Shown here: one piece after another, positions 1 to 12,383 of the stretch | Layout of the letters: each line of letters opens with the position of its first letter | Position numbering within the stretch: the stretch's first letter is position 1 | From: Scilla litardierei | Lineage: Eukaryota > Streptophyta > Magnoliopsida > Asparagales > Asparagaceae | DNA: 64,000 bases | Direction: 5' to 3' | Assembly (NCBI GenBank): GCA_030789695.1 | Contig: CM061139.1 | Location: 196,141,641 to 196,205,640, forward strand | The notes under the pieces: generated by a model | What the model saw: only the letters and a program-made list of their open reading frames with translations | Database searches by the model: none | What the model was told of the DNA's origin: nothing | Translations under genes and position numbers: made by a program

Positions 1-450
1 CATCTTTTAAACATGAATGTGTTGGTCATCTTGTCAACAGCATCTCCTGCAAAAATATGCATAGCATGTCCAATACTTACCACTGTGGGTTCCACGATGA
101 TTGATGGAGTGGTAACGCAACAGTGAAAACTATTGAGGCCCCATCGTATTAAATCTGGGTCAAGATAAGTTTTGCTGGACCGATTTGCTAGAGATAAAAA
201 GATTTAACTAGTGAATACCACTTTATAAAATGATTTAACAAGTTAAAAGCTCAGTTCTAAAAGAGTTAATACTTTGATAATTATTTTCATGTCGTCGTCG
301 TCGTCGTCATCAAGCAGACGTTAGAGAAGATTCAAATTCCAAAATATTTTCTAGTTATTCACCTCTTTAAACCGTTTTAAATTGAGTCAGATCATACTGC
401 TTTGCCGATCTGAGGTCTGAGCATTGACTGATATAAAATTTTACTTAGAG
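1..450. other. AT-rich spacer with a short GTC microsatellite
   Basis: No reading frame here resembles a known protein. The only visible structure is a six-unit GTC trinucleotide run at about 291-308. The stretch ends where the inverted-repeat element at 451 begins. Confidence 0.6.
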
Positions 451-1136
451 CACTCCCAATGAAAGTCTGAATGGGGTCTGAATGGGGGGCGGAATCCTAG
501 GTGGAGTGTGTTTTTGCGAGAAAAAAAAGTGGAGAGAGATGACTCGACAGTGGCTTAAGAATTTAAGCCCATATTCAGCTCTCCATTCAGCCGCTGGTTC
601 AGCTGGCCCGTTATTTTGTAAAAAATCTATCAGGATCAGACGTTTGATTATTACATGCCAGGCGCCAGATTTTGGCGGGACTTTACTTTTTCAAAACGTT
701 AGACAATAGATGCCTAGACATTATTACACACTGGTGATTAGGCACTATACGCCTAATCATGGGAGGATATTATTTTTTTCTTCATTGAACATGAACCAGA
801 CGCATGGCATTCATTTTGCAGACGTCTGATCAGTGAACGTTAGACATCTGATATAATGGAAAAACAGCCTTAAAACACACTTGTCTGGTGCACCAATAGT
901 AGATCAGACACCTGGTGGATATTTTCCAGGCGTCTGATCTACTTTTGATTTTGGGGTATTACCAGACGTTTGATGTTTTGACACCAGACGTCTGGTAATC
1001 CAGCCGTTGGAGGCTGATGTGGCAACCATTCGGCCACTGTTTAAGCCCTCCAATAGGAGAACACATGGCTGAAGCTGACCTGGCACATCTTCAGCCCCCT
1101 GTAGGGGCTGAATGGCTCAGCCCTCTATTGGGAGTG
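451..1136. mobile_element. MITE-like element, ~686 bp
   Basis: The ends form a terminal inverted repeat: CACTCCCAAT at 451-460 and ATTGGGAGTG at 1127-1136, with weaker inverted similarity continuing inward (GGTCTGAAT-type and GGCTGAA-type words). The flanking 8-mers ACTTAGAG and ACTTGGTA agree at five positions, so they may be a decayed target duplication of hAT length, but this is weak. The interior is full of short palindromes built on CAGACGTCTG, including an inverted pair at about 901-941. No transposase is present. Small reading frames inside have no recognisable domain. Confidence 0.5.
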
Positions 1137-1287
1137 ACTTGGTAATTGCATTATTAAGGGAATTGATTTGTGCACTCACCGTTTTTACTCTGTGCACATA
1201 CCACTTATTTACAAGTTTGTCACGCACATATACCCAAATATTTCCCTGTTTTACCCCCCCCCCCCACATACCACATTTTTACTCGGC

Positions 1288-3654
1288 TGTAACGGCCGGT
1301 ATTTTTAGGTATGTTTAATTGAGTGTGTGCTTGTATTTTACTTCAGATTGTCCGAGTATTTTTATCCGAGTATTTTTGTTTCTATGGGTCGACACGAGCG
1401 CGTCTAATTTTTCACCATAGCTTAAATAGTTACTTTGGCTAATTTATTTTACTAATTATGAATTACGCTTACTAATACTAAAATTATTAATTACCTCGTA
1501 TTAATTGCTCACCTAATTACCCTAACCCTACAACACCTCTTCCACGTTTAAATCATTCAGGGCTAAGTTCATCTTCCCATCATTAATGAAAAGCTAACGT
1601 TTAAATCATTCAGGACTAAGTTCATCTTCCCATCATTAATGAAAAGCTAATCTTTTTGACTAAATGAACTATCCATCAACCTAATCCTTGACTAATCTTC
1701 CCCCATTATTGAACCATGTCCCCTGCCTCTTCCTTCTTCAAGGATCACCCGTCATCTCCCCTGCAACGTTCATCAGCCCCTCACACAATTCATTCCACTT
1801 CACAGTTTCATCATTTTCTCCCTTCACCACTGCCAAAAATCAAAACACCAAATCAGAATCTCCTCTCCCCCAAAATCAATCAGCCATTTCCAAATCAAAC
1901 AACCCAACCCAAAATCGATTCAACCAAATGAAATCCGAAATCCGAAATTGAGAGAGGGAGAAACAGAAATCAGATCTGAAAAACACCAAAAATCAAGATC
2001 CAAAACGCAAATCCTCCAAATCCAAACCCTCAATCTTCTTCCCTTCTTCTTCTTCTTCCTCCTCACTTGGCCGATCCCGCAGCCGCCGTCTCCAGGCCGT
2101 CGGCTTCCCCGCGTCGCCCTAACCCCCGCCGGACCCCGTGCCCCCGGCCTCCCCTTACGCCGTCGTGCGCTCTTGGCCGCCCCCTTGCCGCGCGTCCCCC
2201 TGCAAGCATCGGAACAAAAAAAAAGAGAAAGAAAAGAAACGAGAAGAGAGAAAGACAGAACCGAGAGGGGGGGAAAGAAGCCAGAGAGAGAGCTATATTA
2301 AAGGTAAGTTATTAATTTATTAGAGTCAAGTTATTAAGGTATTATTTCCTTAAGGTTAAGTTAAAGTTTAGTTAAGTTAATTTATTAAAGAAGTTAATAG
2401 GTTAAGTTATTATTAGTTTTATTATTTTAAAGTTAAGTTAATTTTTCTAATAAGTTAGGTTGTAAGATATATTTTTATAAGTTAGTTATTAACTAAGTTA
2501 ACATCACTTAATAAATAAGTTGAATATTTTATTATAAGTTTTATTAACAGTTTCGTGTAACTAACTCGTTCGTAACATGTGTGAACCAGGTACACCGACC
2601 GCCTTTCAAAACGCGCCTTTCACGACAAGGCAATTCGGTAACTCATCGTACCCTAGCTATGGGGTTTAAAAGCAATATTGATGCATGCCAAAATTAGTTT
2701 CTTTTATTGACAAAGTGTTTCACTTGAACAGTTAGCTAAACTCGATAAATTGCACTGTACCGTAAATGGAATTGGACTCTGTGACATGCTTAACTGTTAA
2801 CCGGAAGATGTAAATGGAAAAGTAAGAATGGTGATTGACTTGTAAATTGTAAGCACGGTAACCTGCACACACACACTGGGTTTTGGGGTAACTTATAATG
2901 GCGAGGGTACGGGAGCGACTAGTCCGGACTTTGTTGTCACCGTGCGGGTTCTAGCAACCCATAACAGTGCCGGTGACAACCATCACAGATCACAGATCAC
3001 AGATCACATATTATTGCACAGTACTCGGAGAATTGATTCGCCCGGGTAGCACCCGCGGCAAGAGTTGGCCTCTTGGTTGCTTATTGTACCCCGCATTATA
3101 AGTCACGTAGGCTCAGGCACAACTAAAAGTCTCGAAACTGGTCATTTTAAATATTGTTATTGCTGATAGAAGTAGACAGCTATGTTACTTTTGTGCTCTA
3201 TTGCTTGCACTTTACTCTTTAGTTTGCCATGTTAGTTTTGCCATGCTCATTTATTGTTTTAAATAACATGCTAAAGATACTTTGAGTTCCGTCTGATCCT
3301 GGCGACCCTTCTTTTTGTAGTGGTCTCGTCAGATACAGCACAGGTTGAAGAAGTTGCACCAGGGAATGCAGACGCTGAGTTTGCTGTAGAATTTGACCAG
3401 GAGGACGCTGGTTACTAAGTGTGAGTGTGAGTGTGTTTTATTATATGTATCAGAGTGGCTTGTTTGGTGTGTATTTGTATTCTCGAGTTGTATTTCTTTC
3501 CATGTACGCTGCTGGTTTGTAATAAGGTTTACACCACTTTCATGTATGAGTATTTTGGCGCATTTCTGCAACAGAGCCTGTATTGATCTCATCGGTGCCT
3601 ATCATGACTTGTGCATTTCCAAACAGTAACGGGCCCCGAGAGCGGGTCGTTACA
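1288..3654 (+). repeat. 5' LTR of the chromovirus
   Basis: This copy begins TGTAACGGCCGG and ends GGGTCGTTACA. It contains a pyrimidine-rich then purine-rich stretch around 2040-2300 and a short CACAGATC direct repeat near 2984-3005, which has one unit more than in the 3' copy. A possible primer-binding site starts with TGG at 3659, five bases after the LTR, but it does not match the usual initiator-Met type, so the priming tRNA is unassigned. Short reading frames inside the LTR recur in both LTRs and are not genes. Confidence 0.95.
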
Positions 3655-3773
3655 GGTTTGGTGGCCCATGCAGGTCCGCGCTAAATACCACATGAGCAGT
3701 ACAGGAAGTTCAGAATGTGCTGTATAAAATACTCAATGAAACTGATCAAACCTTATGAAAACGCAGGAAAGCA

Positions 3774-4985
3774 ATGGAAAGGAACACTTCTGGAAGCGAG
3801 GACAGTGCATTTGGATCCGGGATCAATCACCTGAATGGGGGTCCCAACCAAAATGATGCTGGCAATGGAGCCAACACCGGTCCGAACGCGACAGCATTTC
3901 CGACCGCACCATTGTCTGCAGAAGATTGCATGCGAGGCATGTATGCCCTTCATCAGCAGCTTGGACAGGCTTTGGAGCAGGCTTTGCGCAGAGAGCAGAA
4001 AGCTGACCCGAGTGCTTATCACTTTCGAGGGATGAACCCGAAGACTTTCGTTGGGACCGAGAATCATCTCCAAGCGGAAGAATGGCTCAAGAGAATCACT
4101 GATGATCTGAGAGCATCTCAGATTCGAGAAGAAGCATGGGTGGCTACCGCTAAAAGGCAACTAACTGATGGTGCTCGAGACTGGTGGCAGGCGGTAGAAG
4201 ACCGCTTGGGATTGCCTATTTCATGGGATGTCTTCACCAAAACATTCAATGCTCAGTACTTTCCCCCACAGGCAAAGATCCTGATGAGGAAGAAGTTCAT
4301 TAACCTAAAGCAGGGTTCGATGACCGTGGATCAGTATGACGCTGAGTTCTCCAGGCTCAGCAGGTTTGCCCCGGAGATGGTTGAAGATCCATTGACTCGA
4401 GCCCAGCAGTTCCAGCAGGGGCTCAACATTGAAATTCGGAGGATGATGGTCGGTGCTAGTCCGACCACACATGCTGAAGTTTTAGCCATTACTCGGAACC
4501 ATGAGGTGGTTGAATTAGAAGCAAAGGAAGAGCAAAGGCTGACAGCACCTGCGAGGCGCCCACCGACCCAAGCTGGGCCAAGCAGATGACCACAGATACA
4601 CCGCCCTGTTCAGCAGGTTCAGTTTAAGAAACCAGGACCACAGCAGCAGGCACTCCCGGTCTGCCACTTTTGAGGAAAATCTGGACACATCAAATCTGAG
4701 TGTCGAGGATTTTTAGGCCTTTGTTTGGTTTGTGGAGACCCTGGACACGTGGCTAGGAATTGCCCACATCATAAACCACGTGCTCCAGCTCCGGTTCCAG
4801 TTCCAGCTCCAGCCCCTCGTGCTGACCCGACTGGGAACGCCCCACAGCGTCCACCTCTACCTCCACAGCAGAGGGTGTTCCAGCAGGCGAGGCAGCAGCC
4901 ACCACTGAGACGCCAGGCTTACACCATGACTGTCGAAGAGGCCGAGGCCACCGGTGAAGTGATCACAGGTATATTTCTTGCATAG
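3774..4985 (+). pseudogene. Retrotransposon gag with two zinc knuckles, interrupted by stops
   Basis: The frame opening at 3774 encodes 271 residues with a typical plant Retrotrans_gag core (AEEWLKRITDDLRA, WWQAVEDR, KQGSMTVDQYDAEFSRLSRF). It then stops at TGA 4587-4589. The same frame continues downstream into two CCHC knuckles. The first is broken because its second Cys position is a TGA at 4671-4673. The second is intact (CGDPGHVARNC, about 4731-4763). The frame ends at TAG 4983-4985. Gag would form the particle that packages element RNA. With these stops the full protein cannot be made without readthrough. Confidence 0.9.
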
Positions 4986-5028
4986 TTCATAACTCATTTC
5001 CTTCATTAGCATTGGTTGCTTAGATTAG

Positions 5029-8000
5029 TGTTTGAACCTAGGTGTCTTGCTAGTAGCTGGGCAACCCGCCCTCTCCTTGTTCGACTCAGGAGCATCACAT
5101 TGCTTTCTGGCGAGTCGATTCGTTCGCACCCACACTGTTCCGGTCAAACCTTTAGCATCTGGGTGGAACGTCAACACGGGTGGCGGAGTGATAAAGACGA
5201 CCCGTGGGTATCCACAATGCCCAGTGGTTATTTGCGGGCGAGCGTTATTTGCTGACTTTATGATGATAGACATACCGAACTTTGATGTTGTATTCGGGAT
5301 GGATTGGTTGGGGACTTTCCATGCCACCATCGACTGTAATCGAAGGAGGGTAGTCTTCGAGATTCCTGATCATCCAAAGTTCGAGTTCACTAGTGGAAGC
5401 AGATCGGTAGGCCCAGTGGAGTTCAGAGCCAAATCGACCGATGCAATGGCAGCTGCTATGGAAGCTGAGCCTGAGATACCAGAAGTGGTTCGAGAGTTCT
5501 TGGATGTGTTTCCAGAAGACCTTACAGGTTTGCCTCCGGATCGCACTCACAAATTTTCCATAGAACTAATGCCAGGAGCTCAACCAATATCCAAGGCACC
5601 GTATCGTCTAGCACCATCTGAGCTAGAAGAATTGCGGGTCCAGCTAGATGAGCTTCTAAATAAGGGATGGATACGACCCAGTGTATCTCCCTGGGGATCT
5701 CCTATATTGCTGGTAAAGAAGAAAGATGGATCCCTTCGTATGTGCGTTGACTACCGTGAGCTAAACAAAGTCACCGTGAAGAACAAGTACCCTCTACCGC
5801 GCATCGACGATCTTTTCGACCAGCTCGGTGGATCAAGCATCTATTCGAAGCTAGATCTGAGGACGGGATACCATCAAGTGAAGGTGAAAGATGAAGATGT
5901 TCCCAAGACTGCATTCAGGACCAGATACGGACATTATGAGTACTTAGTAATGCCGTTTGGTGTAACCAATGCACCCGCGGTATTTATGAGCCTCATGAAC
6001 CAAGTATTGTATGAATACTTGGATAAGTTCGTAGTAGTCTACATCGACGACATTCTCATCTACTCGAAGAATGCGGTGGAGCATGTTGAGCATCTCAGGA
6101 AGGTTCTCGAGACCCTGAGAAGACACCAGCTTTATGCCAAACTTAGCAAATGCGAGTTCTGGCTGAACAAGGTGGCGTTTCTAGGCCACATAGTTTCCGG
6201 TGAAGGGATTGCTGTTGATCCTGAAAAAGTAGCCGATGTTCAAAATTGGCCAGTCCCCCGAACGGTGACTGAGATTTGAAGTTTCCTGGGACTTGCTGGC
6301 TACTACCGGAGGTTTATCAAAGACTTCTCGAAGATCGCAGGAGCCTTGACATGATTGACGAGAAAGGATGTGGTGTTCGTTTGGTCAAAAGCATGTGAGG
6401 ATGATTTCCAGGAGCTGAAGAAGAGGTTGATGACTGCACCTATTCTGATCATTCCAGACCGATCAGGAGGATTTGAAGTCTTCTGTGATGCATCTGGTAA
6501 AGGACTTGGATACGTGTTACATCAGCATGGTCGAGTCGTAGCATATGCATCCAAGCAGTTGAAGATCCATGAAAAGAACTACCCCACTCATGATCTTGAG
6601 TTGGCGTCAGTGATTTTTGCATTAAAGATTTGGAGGCATTTCCTATTGGGAGAGCATGTGAAGGTGTTCTCGGATCATAAGAGTCTGAAGTATCTCTTCA
6701 CTCAGAAGGAGCTCAACATGCGTCAGAGACGATGGATAGAGCTCATGGCGGATTATGACATTGACCTTCAGTACCATCCTGGGAAAGTCAATGTCGTACC
6801 TGATGCATTGAGTCGTCTACCAGCGGTGATGACCCTTACGACTCAGTGGAGATTGCAACAAGAGATACGAGACATGGGTATAGAAGTGATTCTACCAGGG
6901 ATAACTGCATCTTTGATGGGCATGCATATCCAGTCGACCTTGGTAGAAAGGATCAAGAATGCTCAGATGGATGATGAGGAGCTGCGGAAGATCAAAGATT
7001 TGGTGATAGCAGGCCAGAGGCCAGAGTTTAAGATTCATGCAGATGGATCCTTAAGGTTTGGAGATAGGATCTGTGTACCGTCTGGCACCATCAGAGATGA
7101 GCTATTGGAGGAAGCTCACAGTTCTCCCTACTCTATACATCCTGGAGGTACCAAGATGTACCAGGATCTGCGACAGCATTACTGGTGGCATGGCATGAAG
7201 AGAAGCGTCGCGCGGAGTGTAGCGAAATGTATTGTGTGCCAACAGGTGAAGGCTGAACATCAGAGGACTGCCAGCTTATTACAGCCCTTGCCTATTCTGG
7301 AGTGGAAGTGGCAGCACATTACGATGGACTTTGTGACTGGACTACCCAAGAGTACAAAGCAGAATGACGCTATCTGGGTGATCGTAGACCGATTGACCAA
7401 GACAGCGCACTTCATTCCTTTTCGAGTGGGCCAGTCTACAGAAGTTTTGGCCAAGAAGTACATGAATGAGATTGTGAAGCTGCATGGAGTTCCTATCAGC
7501 ATTGTCTCAGACAGAGACACCAGATTCACTTCTCATTTCTGGAGGAGCCTACAGGAAAGCTTGGGAACTCACTTGAGTTTTAGTACGGCTTACCATCCGC
7601 AGACAGATGGCCAGTCAGAGCGTACTATTCAGATACTTGAAGACATGCTGCGGGCATGTATGCTAGACTTCAAAGGATCATGGGAAGACCATCTCCATTT
7701 GGTGGAGTTTGCATACAACAACAGCTATCAGTCTAGCATCGGTATGGCGCCTTTTGCGGCACTGTATGGGAGAAAGTGCCGATCCCCCTTGAGCTGGGAT
7801 GATGTAGGAGATCGAGAGTTGGTTGGTCCTGAGCTAATCACAGAAGCCGTGGATGTGGTTCGAACCATCAGAGAGAAGCTGCAATTGGCTCAGGATAGGT
7901 ACAAGCATTGGGCGGATGCGAAACGTCGACACCTAGAGTTTCAGCCCGGAGATCATGTTTTTCTAAAGATTTCGCCTAACCGAGGGATGATTCGTTTTGG

Positions 8001-8370
8001 GTGGAGAGGAAAGCTTAGCCCTCGATTCATTGGACCTTTCGATATTTTGGAGCGGGTAGGAGAAGTGGCCTACAAGCTTGCATTGCCCCCTGCCTGAGAG
8101 GGAGTGCACAATGTGTTCCACATCTCGCAGTTACGTCGCTATGTGAGCGACCCGAGTCATGTCGTGGACTACTCAGAGATCGCAGTTCGTCCAGACTTGA
8201 CGTACGAGCAGCAACCCGTAGAGATCCTTGATCGACGCCAGAAAGTCTTCAGGAACAGGACTATTGATCTAGTCAGAGTGATGTGGCGTCGCGACTCACC
8301 TGGTGAATCTACCTGGGAGCGAGAGGATGAGATGCGAGAACGTTACCCCTACCTTTTCCATGCCCTGTAG
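5029..8370 (+). pseudogene. Retrotransposon pol (PR-RT-RNase H-INT-chromodomain-like), with stop codons
   Basis: This runs in a different frame from gag. Protease shows LFDSGASH near its start. Reverse transcriptase shows [27 protein letters not shown] and the catalytic YIDD (~6040). RNase H begins at [13 protein letters not shown]. Integrase has an HHCC finger (ending CIVCQ) and a DDE core ([24 protein letters not shown]). The C-terminus after HNVFHISQLRRY looks like the chromodomain-like tail of chromoviruses. In-frame TGA codons lie at 6277-6279, 6352-6354 and 8095-8097. At the first two, an Arg CGA would fit the family, so C-to-T decay at CpG is likely. The polyprotein is dead in this copy although the domains are otherwise complete. 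Confidence 0.93.
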
Positions 8371-8395
8371 AGAATTCCGAGGACGGAATTATTCT

Positions 8396-8408
8396 AAGGA
8401 GGGTAGGA
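8396..8408 (+). other. Polypurine tract of the chromovirus
   Basis: AAGGAGGGTAGGA lies directly before the 3' LTR, the expected plus-strand priming site for reverse transcription. Confidence 0.85.
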
Positions 8409-10784
8409 TGTAACAGCCGGTATTTTTAGGTATGTTTAATTGCGTGTGTGCTTGTATTTTACTTCAGATTGTCCGAGTATTTTTATCCGAGTATTTTCGT
8501 TTCTATGGGTCGACACGAGCGCGTCTAATTTTTCACCATAGCTTAAATAGTTACTTTGGCTAATTTATTTTACTAATTATGAATTACGCTTACTAATACT
8601 AAAATTATTAATTACCTCGTATTAATTGCTCACCTAATTACCCTAACCCTACAACACCTCTTCCACGTTTAAATCATTCAGGGCTAAGTTCATCTTCCCA
8701 TCATTAATGAAAAGCTAACGTTTAAATCATTCAGGACTAAGTTCATCTTCCCATCATTAATGAAAAGCTAATCCTTTTGACTAAATGAACTATCCATCAA
8801 CCTAATCCTTGACTAATCTTCCCCCATTATTGAACCATGTCCCCTGCCTCTTCCTTTTTCAAGGATCACCCGTCATCTCCCCTGCAACGTTCATCAGCCC
8901 CTCACACAATTCATTCCACTTCACAGTTTCATCATTTTCTCCCTTCACCACTGCCAAAAATCAAAACACCAAATCGGAATCTCCTCTCCCCCAAAATCAA
9001 TCAGCCATTTCCAAATCAAACAACCCAACCCAAAATCGATTCAACCAAATGAAATCCGAAATCCGAAATTGAGAGAGGGAGAAACAGAAATCAGATCTGA
9101 AAAACACCAAAAATCAAGATCCAAAACGCAAATCCTCCAAATCCAAACCCTCAATCTTCTTCCCTTCTTCTTCTTCTTCCTCATCACTTGGCCTATCCCG
9201 CAGCCGCCGTCTCCAGGCCGTCGGCTTCCCCGCGTCGCCCTAACCCCCGCCGGACCCCGTGCCCCCGGCCTCCCCTTGCGCCGCCGCGCGCTCTTGGCCG
9301 CCCCCCTTGCCGTGCGTCCCCCCTGCAAGCATCGGAACAAAAAAAAAGAGAGAACGAAAAGAAACGAGAAGAGAGAAAGACAGAACCGAGAGAGGGGGGG
9401 GGGGGGGAAGAAGCCAGAGAGAGAGAGAGAGCTATATTAAAGGTAAGTTATTAATTTATTAGAGTCAAGTTATTAAGGTATTATTTCCTTAAGGTTAAGT
9501 TAAAGTTTAGTTAAGTTAATTTATTAAAGAAGTTAATAGGTTAAGTTATTATTAGTTTTATTATTTTAAAGTTAAGTTAATTTTTCTAATAAGTTAGGTT
9601 GTAAGATATATTTTTATAAGTTAGTTATTAACTAAGTTAACATCACTTAATAAATAAGTTGAATATTTTATTATAAGTTTTATTAACAGTTTCGTGTAAC
9701 TAACTCGTTCGTAACATGTGTGAACCAGGTACACCGACCGCCTTTCAAAACGCGCCTTTCACGACAAGGCAATTCGGTAACTCATCGTACCCTAGCTATG
9801 GGGTTTAAAAGCAATATTGATGCATGCCAAAATTAGTTTATTTTATTGACAAAGTGTTTTACTTGAACAGTTAGCTAAACTTGATAAATTGCACTGTACC
9901 GTAAATGGAATTGGACTCTGTGACATGCTTAACTGTTAACCGGAAGATGTAAATGGAAAAGTAAGAATGGTGATTGACTTGTAAATTGTAAGCACGGTAA
10001 CCTGCACACACACTGGGTTTTGGGGTAACTTATAATGGCGAGGGTACGGGAGCGACTAGTCCAGACTTTGTTGTCACCGTGCGGGTTCTAGCAACCCATA
10101 ACAGTGCCGGTGACAACCATCACAGATCACAGATCACATATTATTGCACAGTACTCGGAGAATTGATTCGCCCGGGTAGCACCCGCGGCAAGAGTTGGCC
10201 TCTTGGTTGCTTATTGTACCCCACATTATAAGTCACGTAGGCTCAGGCACAACTAAAAGTCTCGAAACTGGTCATTTTAAATATTGTTATTGCTGATAGA
10301 AGTAGACAGCTATGTTACTTTTCTGCTCTATTGCTTGCACTTTACTCTTTAGTTTGCCATGTTAGTTTTGCCATGGTCATTTATTGTTTTAAATAACATG
10401 CTAAAGATACTTTGAGTTACGTCTGATCCTGGCGATCCTTCTTTTTGTGGTGGTCTCGCCAGATACAGTACAGGTTGAAGAAGTTGCACCAGGGACTGCA
10501 GACGCTGAGTTTGCTGTAGAATTTGACCAGGAGGACGCTGGTTACTAAGTGTGAGTGTGAGTGTGTTTTATTATATGTATCAGAGTGGCTTGTTTGGTGT
10601 GTATTTGTATTCTCGAGTTGTATTTCTTTTCATGTACGCTGCTGGTTTGTAATAAGGTTTACACCACTTTCATGTATGAGTATTTTGGCGCATTTCTGCA
10701 ACAGAGCCTGTATTGATCTCATCGGTGCCTAGCAGGACTTGTGCATTTCCAAACAGTAACGGGCCCCGAGAGCGGGTCGTTACA
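8409..10784 (+). repeat. 3' LTR of the chromovirus
   Basis: Near-identical partner of 1288-3654. Visible differences are mostly transitions, an expanded G run near 9396-9408, two fewer bases in a CA run and one fewer CACAGATC unit. It ends GGTCGTTACA and is followed at once by the TSD TCGGC. Confidence 0.95.
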
Positions 10785-10789
10785 TCGGC

Positions 10790-11770
10790 CTCCGTCCCTC
10801 GCCCCTTCGCGGCCGACGACAAGAAGGATGAAGCATTGGCGACTTTCCTCTTTTACACTCACCGCCCCCGCCGCTCATACCCCCATCCACAGACCCCCAT
10901 CAGCCGCACATCCCCTCATCCCCAGCCCCCATCAGTCGCACATCCCCTCATACCCAGCTCCCCTCCGCCGCCCACCCCTCCACCTCCGCCGATCGCCCCA
11001 GCCCCCCTCTTCGCCCGCCCCCTCATACGCCCATTCGCCATCCCCGCCCCCTCCTCTGACCTCACTAGCCCTTTCCACCGACCTCCCGTCTACATCCCAC
11101 GCCCACTCCTCCGACCTCCCTCGCCCACCTCGACCGTTGTCCCTGCTCTGCCGCTCTCCTCGTCCGCGACAGGGTAAATGGGGCTAGGGACGTTAGAGAA
11201 TGGGGAGGGGGGGTGAGGAGACCCCTGCGAGATCGAACATCTGCGGAGGTAATTGGACGACATAGGTCAGCCAATTTCCAACGGAGCCTTAGGGGCCTTT
11301 TCGGAAATTTGTTAATTGGTACTTGTAAATAACTAATATGTGCGTGGTTGGAAAATCATTTACCCATTATTATTAATTGGATGGCTTATTTATCACCATC
11401 AAAGTGACTAAAATGTATCAATTGGTATATGAATTTAACATTTTTTTAATCCATCGCGGAAACATGTGTCGTGAAAAATGAGTACACTCGTCTTGATCGC
11501 TTAACCCCGAACACAGAAAAGACTAGAATCCATCAGAACCCGATATTTTTGAAAATAAAGAAAATTGAAAAAAAAAAGTGGTCATGAGATTCGAAACCGA
11601 ATCTACATCGAAACAGCTGTGTGATTCAACCAGAGCTCACATGTTTTTTTAAACATCAAGAAGCGTTGACGGTGGACGGAAGTTCCTAGCTAAAAAACCA
11701 ATTAAATCCCTAAACATCTATTTTAACCCACTCGCTCACCCTCTCCAAACCAACCGGCCCCTCTCCATTC
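10790..11770. other. C-rich then AT-rich spacer upstream of the DUF538 gene
   Basis: From 10790 to about 11180 the plus strand is strongly C-rich, with repeated CATCCCCTCAT and CCCCATC-type words. Two overlapping frames there translate as Pro/Ser/His-rich low complexity and look like composition artefacts. From 11190 to 11770 I see no gene. This may include distal promoter sequence for the gene at 11862. Confidence 0.5.
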
Positions 11771-11777
11771 TATAAAT
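11771..11777 (+). promoter_or_regulatory. Probable TATA box of the DUF538 gene
   Basis: TATAAAT occurs about 91 bases before the ATG at 11862. That would leave an A-rich 5' leader of about 50-60 bases if transcription starts ~30 bases downstream, a normal plant spacing. Confidence 0.6.
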
Positions 11778-11861
11778 ACTTACCGCCCACCCCTCCAAAT
11801 ATTTTCCAAGAAGACCAAAAGAAAAAAAGGTTTAAAAAAAAGCTCACCTCTGAGTCAAACT

Positions 11862-12383
11862 ATGGCGATCTCACCTCCCATGGGGCCCACTCTCGTCATC
11901 CTACTCTCCTCCGCTGTCCTCCTCAACTGCATGACCGCGGCGCGATCGGATTCCGTCCACGACCTCCTCCAGAAGTTCGGCCTCCCACCTGGTCTCCTCC
12001 CCGACGCCGTCAAGTCCTACTCTCTCTCCTCCAACGGCGACTTCGTCATCGAGCTCGCCTCCACCTGCTACGTTCATTTCTCCCGTCTCGTGTACTACGA
12101 GAAAAGGATCACCGGAAAGGTATCTTACGGCAAGATCACGGACATCAACGGCATCCAGGCCAAGAAGCTGTTCATTTGGGTCTCGGTCACCGGGATCGTC
12201 GCCAAGCCGGAGAAGGGGGAGATCGAGTTTCAGGTAGGGTTCTTGTCTGAGTCCCTGTCGATGTCCGAGTTTGAGAAGGTGCGGGAGTGTGAGTCGAAGG
12301 TCGCGGGCTGCCGCGGCGTGGATGGGGTTTTAGGGCACAAGGGGGAGGCTGTTGCAGTTGCTGAGGTAAAATTACTTTCTTGA
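11862..12383 (+). CDS. DUF538 family protein with signal peptide
   Basis: This 173-residue protein starts with a hydrophobic segment (about residues 8-27, LVILLSSAVLLNC), read as a secretory signal. A DUF538 domain follows: a GLPPGLLPDAVKSYSL start, FVIELASTCYVHF, YYEKRITGKVSYGKI, a GIQAKKLFIWVSVTGI strand and GEIEFQVGF. The length fits the family (usually ~150-180 residues). Family members are small plant proteins linked to trichome and stress phenotypes, but the biochemistry is not established. The coding region is very GC-rich at third positions, unlike its surroundings, and has no stops or frameshifts. A GAG/GTAAAA at 12363-12371 could be a splice donor, so the last six codons could be intronic. 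I found no convincing downstream exon. Confidence 0.87.
   Translation: MAISPPMGPTLVILLSSAVLLNCMTAARSDSVHDLLQKFGLPPGLLPDAVKSYSLSSNGDFVIELASTCYVHFSRLVYYEKRITGKVSYGKITDINGIQAKKLFIWVSVTGIVAKPEKGEIEFQVGFLSESLSMSEFEKVRECESKVAGCRGVDGVLGHKGEAVAVAEVKLLS

Larger units (their letters stand above)
1288..10784 (+). mobile_element. Complete Ty3/gypsy LTR retrotransposon, chromovirus type (Tekay/Del-like)
   Basis: Two ~2.37 kb LTRs starting TGTAAC and ending TTACA bound a gag-pol interior, and perfect 5-bp target duplications TCGGC lie at 1283-1287 and 10785-10789. Domain order is gag, zinc knuckles, protease, reverse transcriptase, RNase H, integrase and a C-terminal chromodomain-like segment, the gypsy/chromovirus order. 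The very long LTRs and the HNVFHISQLRRY-type integrase tail suggest the Tekay/Del lineage, which is my inference. By eye the LTRs differ at only roughly 1-2% of sites plus small repeat-length changes, so insertion is fairly recent. Several in-frame TGA stops and a gag/pol frame break make this copy non-functional. Confidence 0.95.

Noticed and set aside
1283..1287. Alternative reading of the chromovirus as two separate insertions
   Set aside because: Identical TCGGC flanks, a single gag-pol interior and a polypurine tract next to the 3' LTR show one element.
1688..2323. Small frames in the 5' LTR that recur at 8809-9462
   Set aside because: They recur only because the LTRs are copies. Frame ends shift with homopolymer lengths and no domain is visible.
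10713..11187. Two overlapping Pro/Ser/His-rich frames of ~150 codons
   Set aside because: C-rich DNA keeps several frames open at once. They have no domain, one starts inside the LTR, and they read as low complexity.
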